A DNA stretch of 64,000 bases. Origin: M0103 sp040386155. Lineage in GTDB: Bacteria > Bacteroidota > Bacteroidia > Flavobacteriales_D > Crocinitomicaceae. How positions within the stretch are numbered: the first letter of the stretch is position 1; every line of letters begins with the position of its first letter. Shown in pieces: positions 24,169-34,197 of the stretch. Both the position numbers and the translations under genes were made by a program. Under the pieces are notes generated by a model. The model saw nothing but the letters and a program-made list of their open reading frames with translations. It did not search any database and was not told the origin of the DNA. The stretch lies in contig JAZKFZ010000002.1 in assembly GCA_040386155.1 (NCBI GenBank), positions 200,088 through 264,087 of the forward strand. Direction: 5' to 3'.

Positions 24169-27100
24169 ATGTTTCGAAAACTTAACTTTTTATTAGTAAG
24201 TATTTTACTTACAAGCTCTTATGGATTTTCTCAAACAGGATTGGGAACCATAAAGGGAACAGTAACAGATGGAGATTCCAAGGAGCTTCTTCCATTTTGT
24301 GATGTAGTACTTATCCAGAGTGGCAATGTGAAGGCAGGTGCTAAAACTGATTTTGATGGAGAATTCCAAATCAATGCAGTTAGTGCAGGTGTTTATGATG
24401 TTGAAGTAAGAAATTCTGCGGAAGGATATCAACCAACACAGTTAACTGGAGTTGTTGTATCAGCAGACAAAATTACTTTCCTTGATAAGTTGACTATTTC
24501 TAAACCGAAAAATGTCAACGAAATCGAAGAAGTGGTAGTTGTTGCTTACAAAGTTCCTTTAATTAATAAGGACGGTGGTGCTTCTGGTGCTACGGTAACT
24601 CGTGAAGATATATCGAGAATGCCGACTCGTGATGCCGCTGGGGTAGCTAACACTGTTGGAGGGGTAAACACAAATGAAGGTTCTGGTGCAATTAGCATTC
24701 GCGGTTCTCGTTCTGATGCTACCTACTTCTACATTGATGGTATTAAAGTGCGTGGTTCTGCCAACTTACCGAAATCCGCTATTGAGGAGGTGTCTGTAAT
24801 TACTGGTGGTTTACCTGCAAATTATGGTGATGCAACAGGTGGTATTATCTCTGTTACGACGAGAGGTCCTTCAGCAAAATATTTTGGTTCATTAGAAGGT
24901 GTGACATCAGGTTTCTATTTGAAAGGACAAAACGAACAAGGTTATGATGGTAAAGTAATTGGATTAGACAATTATGGTTACAATCTTATTGAGGGGATGT
25001 TGTCTGGTCCACTTTGGATGCAGAAAGATTCAACAGGAGCAAAAACAAAACCACGTTTAGGCTTCTTAATTTCAGCGAATTACACTGATCAACTAGATAG
25101 CCGTCCACTTGCTGGAGGAAGCTATAGAATTAAAGAAGATGTTAGAGCAGACCTAATTGCTAATCCATTGCGTCCAACTTCAACAGGAGATGGAACATTC
25201 TATAATGCACTCTTTTTAACTGAAGATGATTTCGAAAAAGTGAAATGGAGAATGAACGCTCGTACTTCCGTTTTTTCTGCGCAAGCAAAAATTGACGTGA
25301 ATACTGGCCCCTCTGTCAACTTAACGTTTGGTGGATCTTTGAATTATGGCTACGGAAAAAATTACTCGTATGGTGGTTCATTAATGAACTTTGAAAACTT
25401 CGGAGCCTACAAGTCGCTAGATTGGAGAGTATTTGGACGTTTATCACAACGTTTCAGCAACGATCGTGAAGGAAGCAGCTCTAAAATTAAATCTGCATTC
25501 TACAACATCATGGTGGATTATTCACAAACACGTGATAATTCGTATGACCCAAAACATCAATATAATTTATTTAATTACGGTCACGTAGGTACTTTTACTA
25601 CGCAACGTGAGAACTCTTATGAATTTAATGTTGAAACTCAATCATACATTCACAACGGATTTAGAGATGTTGAAGTAGCATTTACTCCATCTGAAACAAA
25701 TTCAACATTGGCTGCAATTACTACTCAGTATTACGATATCTATGCTGGACAGCCAACAGGCAACTACGAAAACTTATTGCAGATTCAACAAGGAAATGCA
25801 TTGAGAAATGGAGATTCTCCGCAAAGTGTTTACGGAATCTGGTCAAATATTGGTTCTCCTTACAACAACTTTGGTAAAACACAAACAGATCAATTCCGTG
25901 TGACTGGTTCTGGATCAATCAACATTGGTGATCACTCATTATCCTTAGGATTTGAGTATGAACAACGTTGGGATCGTGGTTGGACATCAGGAACTACTAC
26001 GAATGGTAATGGTAATGGACCAATTGGAATTTGGGCAATTGCTCGTCAGTTAGCAAACTTCCACATTGATGAGTTGGATTTGAACTCAGGTACTGTATCA
26101 GACTCTGGAGCTTTCCAGGCAATTACGTATGATCGTTTAAACTCTGGTTATGCTTTTACATCAGGAACAGGTGAATATGGTGGTGCTGAAGAAGGAGACA
26201 ATCAGACATTTTTTGATTACAACCTGCGTCAAAAATTGGGATTGAACCCAGCTGGTACAGACTTCATAGATATTGATCAATACGATCCAAGTTTGTTCCA
26301 GTATGATATGTTTGCGCCAGATGAATTATTGAATAATGGTAGTTCATTCGTTTCTTATTGGGGATATGATCACACCGGTAAAAAAGTGAAAGGAACAACG
26401 GACATCAATAACTATTTTAATGAGTTTGATGAAAATGGTAACTACAAACGTTTTGTAGGTGCATTCCAGCCAGTTTATATGGCAGGTTACTTGATGGATA
26501 AATTTGCCTTCAAAGATATCGTATTTAACGTTGGTGTACGTGTGGATGTATTTGATGCAAATCAACCAGTATTGAAAGATCCTTACTTAATTTACAATGC
26601 ACGAACAGTAAAAGAAGTTCGTGAGTTGAAAGAAAGTGATCCAACAACATACAGTTGGGTTGAGTTACCTGAATCAGTAGGTGACGATTATATTGTTTAT
26701 GTCAATGATGTTACAAATCCAAATGCTATTAACGGTTTCCGTACAGGAACTAACTGGTATAATGCTGCAGGAACTCAAGTGGAAGATCCAACAGTATTGA
26801 GAGGTGCTGCAGGTATCGCTCCATTCTTAGTTGATCCAACGCAAGAAACACCAAATGCATCTGCATTCGAAGATTATAAACCACAAGTGAATGTAATGCC
26901 GCGTATCGCATTTTCATTCCCTATTTCGGATGAAGCATCTTTCTTTGCACACTATGATATCTTGACGAAACGTCCTACTTCTGGAGCTCGTTTTGATCCG
27001 TTCGAGTACCAATTTATGGGACAACGCTCAGCAATTATCAATAACTCTAATCTGAAGCCTGAGACAACTGTTGATTACGAAATTGGTTTCCAACAAGTAT

Positions 27101-27954
27101 TGTCTAGAACTTCATCATTGAAAATTTCAGCGTTCTACCGTGAGCAACGAAACAATGTACAGTTGGTAAGTATCTTTGAAGCGTATCCTGCTACTTACAG
27201 AACGTTTGGTAACCGTGACTTCGGTACAGTGAAAGGTGTAACTTTAGCGTACGACTTAAGAAAAACAGGTAACATTCGTATGACTGCTGCCTATACACTT
27301 CAGTTCGCTGATGGTACTGGTTCTGATGCAACTTCAGCTTCTGGTTTGATCGCTGCAGGTTTACCTAACTTGCGTGCTATCTTCCCTTACTCTTTTGACC
27401 AACGTCACGCATTTGCAATCACGTTCGATTACCGTTATGGTGAAGGTGCTGATTACAATGGTCCAATGATCAAAGACTTTGAAGTATTGAAAAATACTGG
27501 TTTGAACATTATTTCTAACGTTTATTCTGGTTCTCCTTACTCTGCAGTAAATTTATTTTATGATGCAGCAGTAGGAAATAATCCAACAGGTGGTTTAGCT
27601 GGTACAACAAATGGTTCAAGATTACCTTGGTCGTACCGTTTAGACTTGCAGTTGGACAGAACATTCAATCTTGAATTTGGAAAAGATAAAGAAGGCGACA
27701 AAAAGAAAATTGCATTCTTAAATGTGTATGTTCGTGTTACAAACTTGTTCAACCAATTCAATAAATTGTCGGTGTACAGAAAAACAGGTAACTCAGATGA
27801 TGATGGTTATTTAGCTGCCTTGGAAAACCAAGCTTCTATCCAATCACAAATTGATGAGCAAGCATTCCGTGATTATTATACAATGAGTGTTCAAAATCCT
27901 TTCAACGTATCAGTTCCAAGAACTATTCGTTTGGGTGTTAAATTCGATTTTTAA
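24169..27954 (+). CDS. TonB-dependent receptor with carboxypeptidase-regulatory-like domain
   Basis: A 1261-aa outer-membrane protein. Signal peptide at 1-22 (ending YGFSQ). Residues ~25-110 form a CarboxypepD_reg-like beta-sandwich (GTIKGTVTDGDSKELLPFCDVVL ... KTDFDGEFQIN). The plug follows (INKDGGASGATVTREDISRMP ... AISIRGSRSDATYFYIDGIKV ... EVSVITGGLPANYGDATGGIISVTTRG). The rest is a 22-strand-type barrel ending in KFDF, with a C-terminal Phe as usual. There is no SusD gene beside it, so a glycan SusC role is not supported. It precedes a giant secreted protein and a PorV/PorQ-like barrel with gaps of about 20 bp, a unit I regard as one operon. The transported ligand is unknown. Confidence 0.92.
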   Translation: MFRKLNFLLVSILLTSSYGFSQTGLGTIKGTVTDGDSKELLPFCDVVLIQSGNVKAGAKTDFDGEFQINAVSAGVYDVEVRNSAEGYQPTQLTGVVVSADKITFLDKLTISKPKNVNEIEEVVVVAYKVPLINKDGGASGATVTREDISRMPTRDAAGVANTVGGVNTNEGSGAISIRGSRSDATYFYIDGIKVRGSANLPKSAIEEVSVITGGLPANYGDATGGIISVTTRGPSAKYFGSLEGVTSGFYLKGQNEQGYDGKVIGLDNYGYNLIEGMLSGPLWMQKDSTGAKTKPRLGFLISANYTDQLDSRPLAGGSYRIKEDVRADLIANPLRPTSTGDGTFYNALFLTEDDFEKVKWRMNARTSVFSAQAKIDVNTGPSVNLTFGGSLNYGYGKNYSYGGSLMNFENFGAYKSLDWRVFGRLSQRFSNDREGSSSKIKSAFYNIMVDYSQTRDNSYDPKHQYNLFNYGHVGTFTTQRENSYEFNVETQSYIHNGFRDVEVAFTPSETNSTLAAITTQYYDIYAGQPTGNYENLLQIQQGNALRNGDSPQSVYGIWSNIGSPYNNFGKTQTDQFRVTGSGSINIGDHSLSLGFEYEQRWDRGWTSGTTTNGNGNGPIGIWAIARQLANFHIDELDLNSGTVSDSGAFQAITYDRLNSGYAFTSGTGEYGGAEEGDNQTFFDYNLRQKLGLNPAGTDFIDIDQYDPSLFQYDMFAPDELLNNGSSFVSYWGYDHTGKKVKGTTDINNYFNEFDENGNYKRFVGAFQPVYMAGYLMDKFAFKDIVFNVGVRVDVFDANQPVLKDPYLIYNARTVKEVRELKESDPTTYSWVELPESVGDDYIVYVNDVTNPNAINGFRTGTNWYNAAGTQVEDPTVLRGAAGIAPFLVDPTQETPNASAFEDYKPQVNVMPRIAFSFPISDEASFFAHYDILTKRPTSGARFDPFEYQFMGQRSAIINNSNLKPETTVDYEIGFQQVLSRTSSLKISAFYREQRNNVQLVSIFEAYPATYRTFGNRDFGTVKGVTLAYDLRKTGNIRMTAAYTLQFADGTGSDATSASGLIAAGLPNLRAIFPYSFDQRHAFAITFDYRYGEGADYNGPMIKDFEVLKNTGLNIISNVYSGSPYSAVNLFYDAAVGNNPTGGLAGTTNGSRLPWSYRLDLQLDRTFNLEFGKDKEGDKKKIAFLNVYVRVTNLFNQFNKLSVYRKTGNSDDDGYLAALENQASIQSQIDEQAFRDYYTMSVQNPFNVSVPRTIRLGVKFDF

Positions 27955-27973
27955 TTCATAATTAAATAGCATT

Positions 27974-30900
27974 ATGAGAAAGCAAATACAAATAGCAATA
28001 GTTGCAGTAGCTGCAATGTGGTCTACATCTGCTTTGGCTTACTTACCGCCAAATTGGAGTGCAAAAAAACCAATGCAAGGAACAAAAGCAAATTGTGCTC
28101 CTTCAACCGCTAAATTGATCATGTCATTCAATGATGTGAGCGCTTTAGTTGAGCAAGGTGGAAGTATGTTCCAAAATCGTCAGACAAATACCGCAGCGTA
28201 TGAAATACCTAAAGGTGGTGGAGTACATGCAATATACTCTGGTTCATTGTGGATGGGTGGTACTGACGTTAACGGTCAGTTGAAATTAGCAGGTATTTTA
28301 TTCCGCAGTGGAAATGAGTTTTGGGCTGGACCTTTGACTACAATTCCAGGAACTGGTAATATTGATCTTACTAATCCTGTTGGTCCTAATGCTGTTCGCG
28401 ATTATGGAGATGCGAATATTGAACCAAGCGAATGTATTGCGTACGATAAATTCTATACAATTAGAAAAGCAGAGGTAGTTCAATTCAATATTTGGTATGA
28501 ATGTGAAGCTGGTATTACCACTGAAGGGTGTGATGAAATTGCACAGCCATCAAATGATGTTTTGAACAGAATTTATGCATGGCCAGCACACGGTGATGTT
28601 TCTAAATTCCAAGATTACTGGTTAGCTCCTTTCTACGATAGAAATAGTGATCAAGCTTACAATCCAGATGATGGAGATCACCCATGGTATGACGACATTT
28701 TAGGTCGTGATGATATCGAATGTGGTATTGACCGTCGTGTAACACTTTTTGGTGATGAAACGCACTGGTGGGTTTTTAACGATAAAGGAAACATTCACAC
28801 GGAGTTAAATGGAGATCCAATTGGAATGGAGATTCGTGCGCAAGCGTTTACTTTCGCTACAAATGATGAAGTAAATAGAATGACATTCTTTAACTATGAG
28901 ATGATTAATCGAGGTACTCAAACGCTACAAGACACATATTTTGCGCAGTTTAGTGATCCAGATATTGGTAACAGTGCTGATGACTTCGTTGGATGTGATG
29001 TTTCTAGAGGATTAGGGTATGCTTACAATGGTGACCTTTTAGATCAAGCTGCATCTACAAGTATAGGATATGGTCAAAATCCACCAGCTATTGGTTTTGA
29101 CTTCTTTGAAGGTCCTTACCAAGATCCAGATGGAATTGATAACGTTGGTCCATACTTAAATGGTGATACCTTAGTTACTCCGTCTGTAATAGATGCTATT
29201 GCTGGTCAAGGTATTGTTTACAAAGGAATTGGTTTAGGTTACTCTGATGGCATCATTGATAATGAGCGTTATGGTATGCGTTTGTTCACTTATTTTACAG
29301 CAACATCTCCATTCCCAACTAATGACCCGACCACAGCAGCTGCTGCCTACAATTTTATGAAAGGTCAATGGGCTAATGGTTCAGAAATGTTCTACGGTGG
29401 AAATGGTTATACAGGCTCTGGTGTTACTACAATCCCATCTAATTATATGTATCCTGGTGATTCAGATCCATTGCATTGGGGAACAGAGGGTGCAATTCCA
29501 GGTTTTGAATGGGATGAATCTCAAGCTGGTAACTCACCGGGTGACCGTCGAATGGTACAATCTGCTGGTCCTTTTACACTAACTCCAGGTGCCATTAACA
29601 ATATTACTGTTGGTATTGTATACGGTCGTGGTTCTGATGGAGATTTATTCTCTTCTGTTCGTGCGATGAAAAGAGCAGATACGAAAGCGCAAGCTTTGTT
29701 TGATGCATGTTTCAAAATTATGTCGCCACCAGACGCACCTAAATTAACGATCCAAGAATTGGAAAACGAATTAATTTTGATGATAGAGAACCCTGTATCT
29801 TCTAACAATTACCAAGAAGCATACGAGGAAGAAGATGAAATTAACATTCCAGATCCAACCGTAGATCGTTTCTTCCGCTTTGAAGGATATCAAATTTACC
29901 AATTGAAAGGAGATGATGTTTCAGTTGCAGATATCACCGACATCAGTAAAGCTAGATTAGTTGCTCAATGTGACTTGAAAAATGATATTAGTAAAATTAT
30001 CAATTTCGAATTTGATGAGGCACTAGGTTACTCTATTCCAACTGAAAAAGTGGACGGTGAAAACATCGGTATTAGACACACTTTCCAAATTACAGAAGAT
30101 GCCTTTGCTTCAGGTGCACGTAGACTTGTAAATCATCAAACGTACTATTTTGTTGCGGTCGCATATGCGCACAATGAGTTTAAGAAATACAGTCCAGATG
30201 ATCCCACATTGTTGGATGGTCAAAAAATGCCTTACATTTCGTCTCGTTTAAGTTTTGATGGAACAGCAATTAAAGCGGTATCTGCAATTCCTCATAATCC
30301 AATGCCTGAAGCTGATGGTACAATGCAACGCATTGAATATGGTTCTTCTCCAAGAATCACGCGTGTTGATGGATATGGAAATGGTAATAATTCGTTAGAA
30401 TTTACGCCAGCAACGATGAATGCTGTTTTATCATCAGGATTGGTTGAGCAACCAGAGTATGACTACGGTCAAGGACCAATTGCTATCAAAGTAGTGGATC
30501 CGTTGAACTTGGTAGGTGGTTATTTTGAATGTAAATTCAGAGATTACTCTCCATCTTCTTCCAATGGCGCTGACACTGCTTTGTGGACAATCTACCATTA
30601 CACTTCAAATGGTGGTACATTAATAGATTCAATCAATTCTGAAAGAACGATAAGTAAAGACAATGAGCAAATTATTCCACAGTGGGGTGTTTCAGTTCAA
30701 ATTGTACAACGAAATTATGGTCAATATTCTTCTGGAAACGTTGCCAATAGAGTAACGGACATTATTAGTTCTTCCATAGAATTCTCCGACTCTTCAAAAC
30801 AATGGTTGGCCGGTGTACCAGACAATGATGCATTTTACGCAACAAACTGGATTCGTTCTGGAGAGTATGCGCCTGATCCAGCTGCAGACTGTTTGCCTGA

Positions 30901-32125
30901 TGGACCAGCATGGTTCAATCCATGTAACTATCCTGATGAGTCGAATCAAGATCCAGACAAGTTGTTTGCTAAATTATTGGGTGGAACGATTGCTCCGCAC
31001 AGATTAGTAGGGTATCAAGCTGACTTTATGCCATTGGCTTACTATAAATTAGCATCTCCAGGTCTTGCGAAGAACAATGCTTCTATTTCCTTCTTGCCAA
31101 GTGTAAACATTGTGATCACTTCTGATAAGAGTAAATGGACGAGAGTTCCGGTATTAGAACTAGGTAGAACTGCAGCATTAAATATCGGTGGCGCTGAGCC
31201 AGGAGGGCTTAGAAAGTCGCCAAGTGTTAATAAAGATGGCGTTGCTGATGGAACAGGAACAGGAATGGGTTGGTTCCCAGGTTATGCTGTTGATTTAGAG
31301 TCAGGTGCTAGATTGTACATGGCGATTGGTGAAAATTCATTCTTAGGTTTCGATAACGGAACAGATATGATTTGGAATCCATCAAGTCGTGTTGTTGACA
31401 ATCAAGGAAATCCAGTATTAGGTGGTGTACAACCGTTCTATGTGTTTAGTTATAACCAAAAGACATTGAATAACTACTCTCAAGGATTTGATTTCCCTCA
31501 GTATATTCCTTCCTTGGCAGAATCAGGAACACCTTCTGATAACTTTGCTTACAACAAAATGGTAGAGATTGAAACTACCAATGCGGCACAAGCGAAACGT
31601 GAATTCTACGGTTCAATTAGCTGGATATCATATCCGATTACAATACCAGGATCTGACTTCCTAGCGAGTGATGTAACTATAAAATTGCGTGTCAATAAGG
31701 AGTACAAAAACTATGTTGCTACTAATGAAAATGGTGGAAAACCAATGTATTCATGGTCAATGGACGATATTAGTACGGTAACTGCGAGTAAAGATCAGTT
31801 AGCAGATGCGTTGAAAATGATCAATGTGGTGCCAAATCCATACTATGCTTTCTCTGAGTACGAAAGAACACGTTTAGATACGCGTGTGAAAATTACTAAC
31901 CTTCCAGAAAGATGTACAGTTAGAATCTATACTTCAAATGGTAAGTTGGTTCGTACATACAAGAAGGATAGTGAGGTAACATCGATCGATTGGGATTTGA
32001 ATAATCATCAAAACATTCCGATAGCAAGTGGAGTTTACTTGATTCACGTCGAAGTGCCAGATGTAGGTGAGGTAGTATTGAAGTTCTTTGGCGGAATGCG
32101 TCAAGTCGATCTTAACGGTATTTAA
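27974..32125 (+). CDS. Giant secreted protein with T9SS-like C-terminal domain
   Basis: A 1383-aa protein. Signal peptide MRKQIQIAIVAVAAMWSTSALA. The body has no catalytic motif I can name; it has several aromatic- and Asp/Asn-rich blocks suggesting beta-rich surface domains. The last ~90 residues (INVVPNPYYAFSEYERTRL ... TNLPERCTVRIYTSNGKLVRTYKK ... IPIASGVYLIHVEVPDVGE) resemble a type-A sorting/FlgD-like domain. That domain is followed by an unusual extra tail, KFFGGMRQVDLNGI. It sits between a TonB receptor and a PorV-like barrel, 19 bp downstream of the former. It is likely exported to, and held at, the cell surface. Confidence 0.75.
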   Translation: MRKQIQIAIVAVAAMWSTSALAYLPPNWSAKKPMQGTKANCAPSTAKLIMSFNDVSALVEQGGSMFQNRQTNTAAYEIPKGGGVHAIYSGSLWMGGTDVNGQLKLAGILFRSGNEFWAGPLTTIPGTGNIDLTNPVGPNAVRDYGDANIEPSECIAYDKFYTIRKAEVVQFNIWYECEAGITTEGCDEIAQPSNDVLNRIYAWPAHGDVSKFQDYWLAPFYDRNSDQAYNPDDGDHPWYDDILGRDDIECGIDRRVTLFGDETHWWVFNDKGNIHTELNGDPIGMEIRAQAFTFATNDEVNRMTFFNYEMINRGTQTLQDTYFAQFSDPDIGNSADDFVGCDVSRGLGYAYNGDLLDQAASTSIGYGQNPPAIGFDFFEGPYQDPDGIDNVGPYLNGDTLVTPSVIDAIAGQGIVYKGIGLGYSDGIIDNERYGMRLFTYFTATSPFPTNDPTTAAAAYNFMKGQWANGSEMFYGGNGYTGSGVTTIPSNYMYPGDSDPLHWGTEGAIPGFEWDESQAGNSPGDRRMVQSAGPFTLTPGAINNITVGIVYGRGSDGDLFSSVRAMKRADTKAQALFDACFKIMSPPDAPKLTIQELENELILMIENPVSSNNYQEAYEEEDEINIPDPTVDRFFRFEGYQIYQLKGDDVSVADITDISKARLVAQCDLKNDISKIINFEFDEALGYSIPTEKVDGENIGIRHTFQITEDAFASGARRLVNHQTYYFVAVAYAHNEFKKYSPDDPTLLDGQKMPYISSRLSFDGTAIKAVSAIPHNPMPEADGTMQRIEYGSSPRITRVDGYGNGNNSLEFTPATMNAVLSSGLVEQPEYDYGQGPIAIKVVDPLNLVGGYFECKFRDYSPSSSNGADTALWTIYHYTSNGGTLIDSINSERTISKDNEQIIPQWGVSVQIVQRNYGQYSSGNVANRVTDIISSSIEFSDSSKQWLAGVPDNDAFYATNWIRSGEYAPDPAADCLPDGPAWFNPCNYPDESNQDPDKLFAKLLGGTIAPHRLVGYQADFMPLAYYKLASPGLAKNNASISFLPSVNIVITSDKSKWTRVPVLELGRTAALNIGGAEPGGLRKSPSVNKDGVADGTGTGMGWFPGYAVDLESGARLYMAIGENSFLGFDNGTDMIWNPSSRVVDNQGNPVLGGVQPFYVFSYNQKTLNNYSQGFDFPQYIPSLAESGTPSDNFAYNKMVEIETTNAAQAKREFYGSISWISYPITIPGSDFLASDVTIKLRVNKEYKNYVATNENGGKPMYSWSMDDISTVTASKDQLADALKMINVVPNPYYAFSEYERTRLDTRVKITNLPERCTVRIYTSNGKLVRTYKKDSEVTSIDWDLNNHQNIPIASGVYLIHVEVPDVGEVVLKFFGGMRQVDLNGI

Positions 32126-32145
32126 TTAGGAAAACAAATTGAACA

Positions 32146-33210
32146 ATGAAAAATTCAATTATGAATATTAAAAAATCATTATTTATCGGAACCATTCTTT
32201 TGAGTTTCGGTGCGAGTGCAGGAAATGAAGACCGTGTAGGTTCAGCAGGTGCAACGCATTTATTGATCAATCCTTGGGCGCGAAGTGCAGGTTTTGGTGA
32301 TGCTGGTTATTCTTCAACGAATGGACTAGAGGCTCAGTATGCAAACATTGCTGGATTGGCTTTTTCTGATAAAATTCAGATTAAATTCAATTACAGTAAT
32401 TGGATGGGGAACGCTGGAATTGCAATGAATAGCGCTGGTATAGCTTTTAGAGTTAGTGATGCAGATGTGATTGCTGTAAGCGTTCAATCGTTGAACTATG
32501 GTGATATTGCTATTACTACTGTTTCTAACCCAGAAGGTAACATTGGAACATTTTCTCCAAGAGCTAATATTTTTAATGTTGGTTACGCAAGAACGTTTTC
32601 TGCCCACATTTATGGTGGAATTAATTTCAAAGTGATTTCTGAATCAATCTCTAACCTAAGATCGAGTGGTATTGCAATTGATGCTGGTATCCGCTATGTA
32701 ACTGGAGAGAAAGATCAATTGAAATTTGGAATCGCACTTAAAAATGTTGGTCCTACAATGAGATACAAAGGGGATGGATTAGCTCAACAAATTAATTATG
32801 TTTCTAATGGTAATGTAGCCACATTGGAAGAGCGTTCAGCAAATTTTGAACTTCCTTCAATGTTAGGAATTGGTGCTTCCTATGATTTCATTTTCAATGA
32901 AAACAATAAGTTGATACTTGCTGGTGGATTTACCGCAAACTCATTCTCGAAAGATCAATTTCGCTTAGGCTTGGATTATGGCTTCACTGCAGAGAAAGTA
33001 GCATTTAATTTGCGCGGTGGTTTTGTTTATGAAAACGGATTGTTCAGCGCTGAAAATCGCTCAAATGCATTGATTGGACCAACAGCCGGTTTTTCAGTTG
33101 ATGCTTTAGTTGGAAAAAACAAGTCTGCTTTAGGGATTGAGTACGGTGCTCGTTTCGCTGGTGTATTTGGTATTATCCACACATTTGGTGCAACGATCAA
33201 TTTGAAGTAA
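32146..33210 (+). CDS. PorV/PorQ-family outer-membrane protein
   Basis: A 354-aa FadL-like barrel. Signal peptide (KKSLFIGTILLSFGASA) followed by GSAGATHLLINPWARSAGFGDAGYSSTNGLEAQYANIAGLA, the N-terminal signature of PorV/PorQ proteins (the hallmark 'P.aRa.amG.a' and 'NPA'-like stretch). The C-terminus GVFGIIHTFGATINLK suits an outer-membrane barrel. PorV is the T9SS shuttle that hands cargo to the attachment complex. This one is probably a dedicated paralogue for the secreted protein just upstream (20-bp gap). A terminator follows at 33236. Confidence 0.85.
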   Translation: MKNSIMNIKKSLFIGTILLSFGASAGNEDRVGSAGATHLLINPWARSAGFGDAGYSSTNGLEAQYANIAGLAFSDKIQIKFNYSNWMGNAGIAMNSAGIAFRVSDADVIAVSVQSLNYGDIAITTVSNPEGNIGTFSPRANIFNVGYARTFSAHIYGGINFKVISESISNLRSSGIAIDAGIRYVTGEKDQLKFGIALKNVGPTMRYKGDGLAQQINYVSNGNVATLEERSANFELPSMLGIGASYDFIFNENNKLILAGGFTANSFSKDQFRLGLDYGFTAEKVAFNLRGGFVYENGLFSAENRSNALIGPTAGFSVDALVGKNKSALGIEYGARFAGVFGIIHTFGATINLK

Positions 33211-33235
33211 AATAATATTTTATATATTTGTTATT

Positions 33236-33272
33236 CAAGAGAGTCCATTTGTGGGCTCTCTTGTTTTTGTTT
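33236..33272 (+). terminator. Rho-independent terminator after the TonB/PorV-like operon
   Basis: An 11-bp stem (33236-33246 with 33253-33263, one G-T pair) with a 6-nt loop, followed by GTTTTTG-type T-rich sequence (TTTTT at 33264-33268). It lies 26 nt after the PorV-like stop codon. Confidence 0.85.
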
Positions 33273-33295
33273 ATAGTTCATGAAAGTTTAAGAGT

Positions 33296-33772
33296 ATGTC
33301 ACAAATAAATTATTATACTGCAGAAGGATTAAAGAAATTGAAGGATGAGTTGTATGACATGAAAATGGTACAACGACCTGCTATTTCTAATCAAATTGCC
33401 GAAGCCAGAGATAAAGGTGATTTATCTGAGAATGCTGAATACGATGCTGCCAAAGAAGCACAAGGCTTATTGGAGATGAAAATTTCAAAGTTAGAAGCAG
33501 TCATTTCTTTTGGTCGTGTTATGGATACTACCAATATGGATACTTCTAAAGTGTTTATCCTTTCAACAGTGACAATCAAGAACTTATCCAACGATATGGA
33601 AATGGTTTACACTGTTGTAGCAGAAAATGAGGCGGATTTAAAGTTGAAAAAAATCTCAGTGGAATCTCCAATTGGTAAAGGATTATTAGGCAAAGCAGTA
33701 GGTGAAGTTGCGGAAGTACAAACACCAAATGGCTTAATGAAGTTTGAAATTTTAAGTATTTCTCGTTCTTAA
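33296..33772 (+). CDS. greA: Transcription elongation factor GreA
   Basis: At 158 aa it has the usual GreA length. The N-terminal coiled-coil finger contains RDKGDLSENAEYDAAKEAQG, with the acidic D/E tip residues (DLSENAEYD) that stimulate RNA polymerase cleavage of backtracked transcripts. The C-terminal FKBP-like domain includes SPIGKGLLGKAVGEVAEVQTPNG. The HIT-protein gene begins at the very next base after its stop. Confidence 0.96.
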   Translation: MSQINYYTAEGLKKLKDELYDMKMVQRPAISNQIAEARDKGDLSENAEYDAAKEAQGLLEMKISKLEAVISFGRVMDTTNMDTSKVFILSTVTIKNLSNDMEMVYTVVAENEADLKLKKISVESPIGKGLLGKAVGEVAEVQTPNGLMKFEILSISRS

Positions 33773-34159
33773 ATGGCTACTATTTTTTCTAAAATTATTG
33801 CTGGTGAAATTCCCTGTTATAAAGTTGCTGAAGATGAGCAATTTTTAGCTTTTTTGGACATAATGCCATTGAGAAGGGGGCATGTGCTGGTAATTCCGAA
33901 GAACGAAGAAGATAATATCTTTGATCTAGAAGATCAATTGCTGGGAGAATTGATGATTTTTGCTAAACAAGTGGCGAAAAAGATAGAGAAAAATTTTGAA
34001 TGCAAAAAGATAGGTGTGACGGTGATTGGACTGGAAGTTCCTCATGCGCACATTCATTTGATTCCAATTAACTCAATTGCTGATATGGATTTTTCTCAAG
34101 AGAAGTTGAAATTGTCAACAAATGAGTTGGCAGAGATTGCAGAGCGACTAAAAGCTTAA
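33773..34159 (+). CDS. HIT-family (HINT-like) nucleotide phosphoramidase/hydrolase
   Basis: A 128-aa protein. The histidine triad is in PHAHIHLIPI (H-x-H-x-H-x-x) near residue 95. The N-terminus IFSKIIAGEIPCYKVAEDE matches HINT proteins of bacteria. It hydrolyses AMP-lysine or AMP-phosphoramidate type substrates in known members. It is directly abutting greA (no intergenic base), so is translated from the same message. Confidence 0.93.
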   Translation: MATIFSKIIAGEIPCYKVAEDEQFLAFLDIMPLRRGHVLVIPKNEEDNIFDLEDQLLGELMIFAKQVAKKIEKNFECKKIGVTVIGLEVPHAHIHLIPINSIADMDFSQEKLKLSTNELAEIAERLKA

Positions 34160-34197
34160 TTTGGTTTAAAATTTGATATAGAGCGGACGTGAGAATT

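Noticed and set aside
24169..27954. SusC-type glycan importer
   Set aside because: No SusD-like lipoprotein or glycoside hydrolase adjoins it, and the neighbours are a secreted giant protein and a PorV-like barrel.
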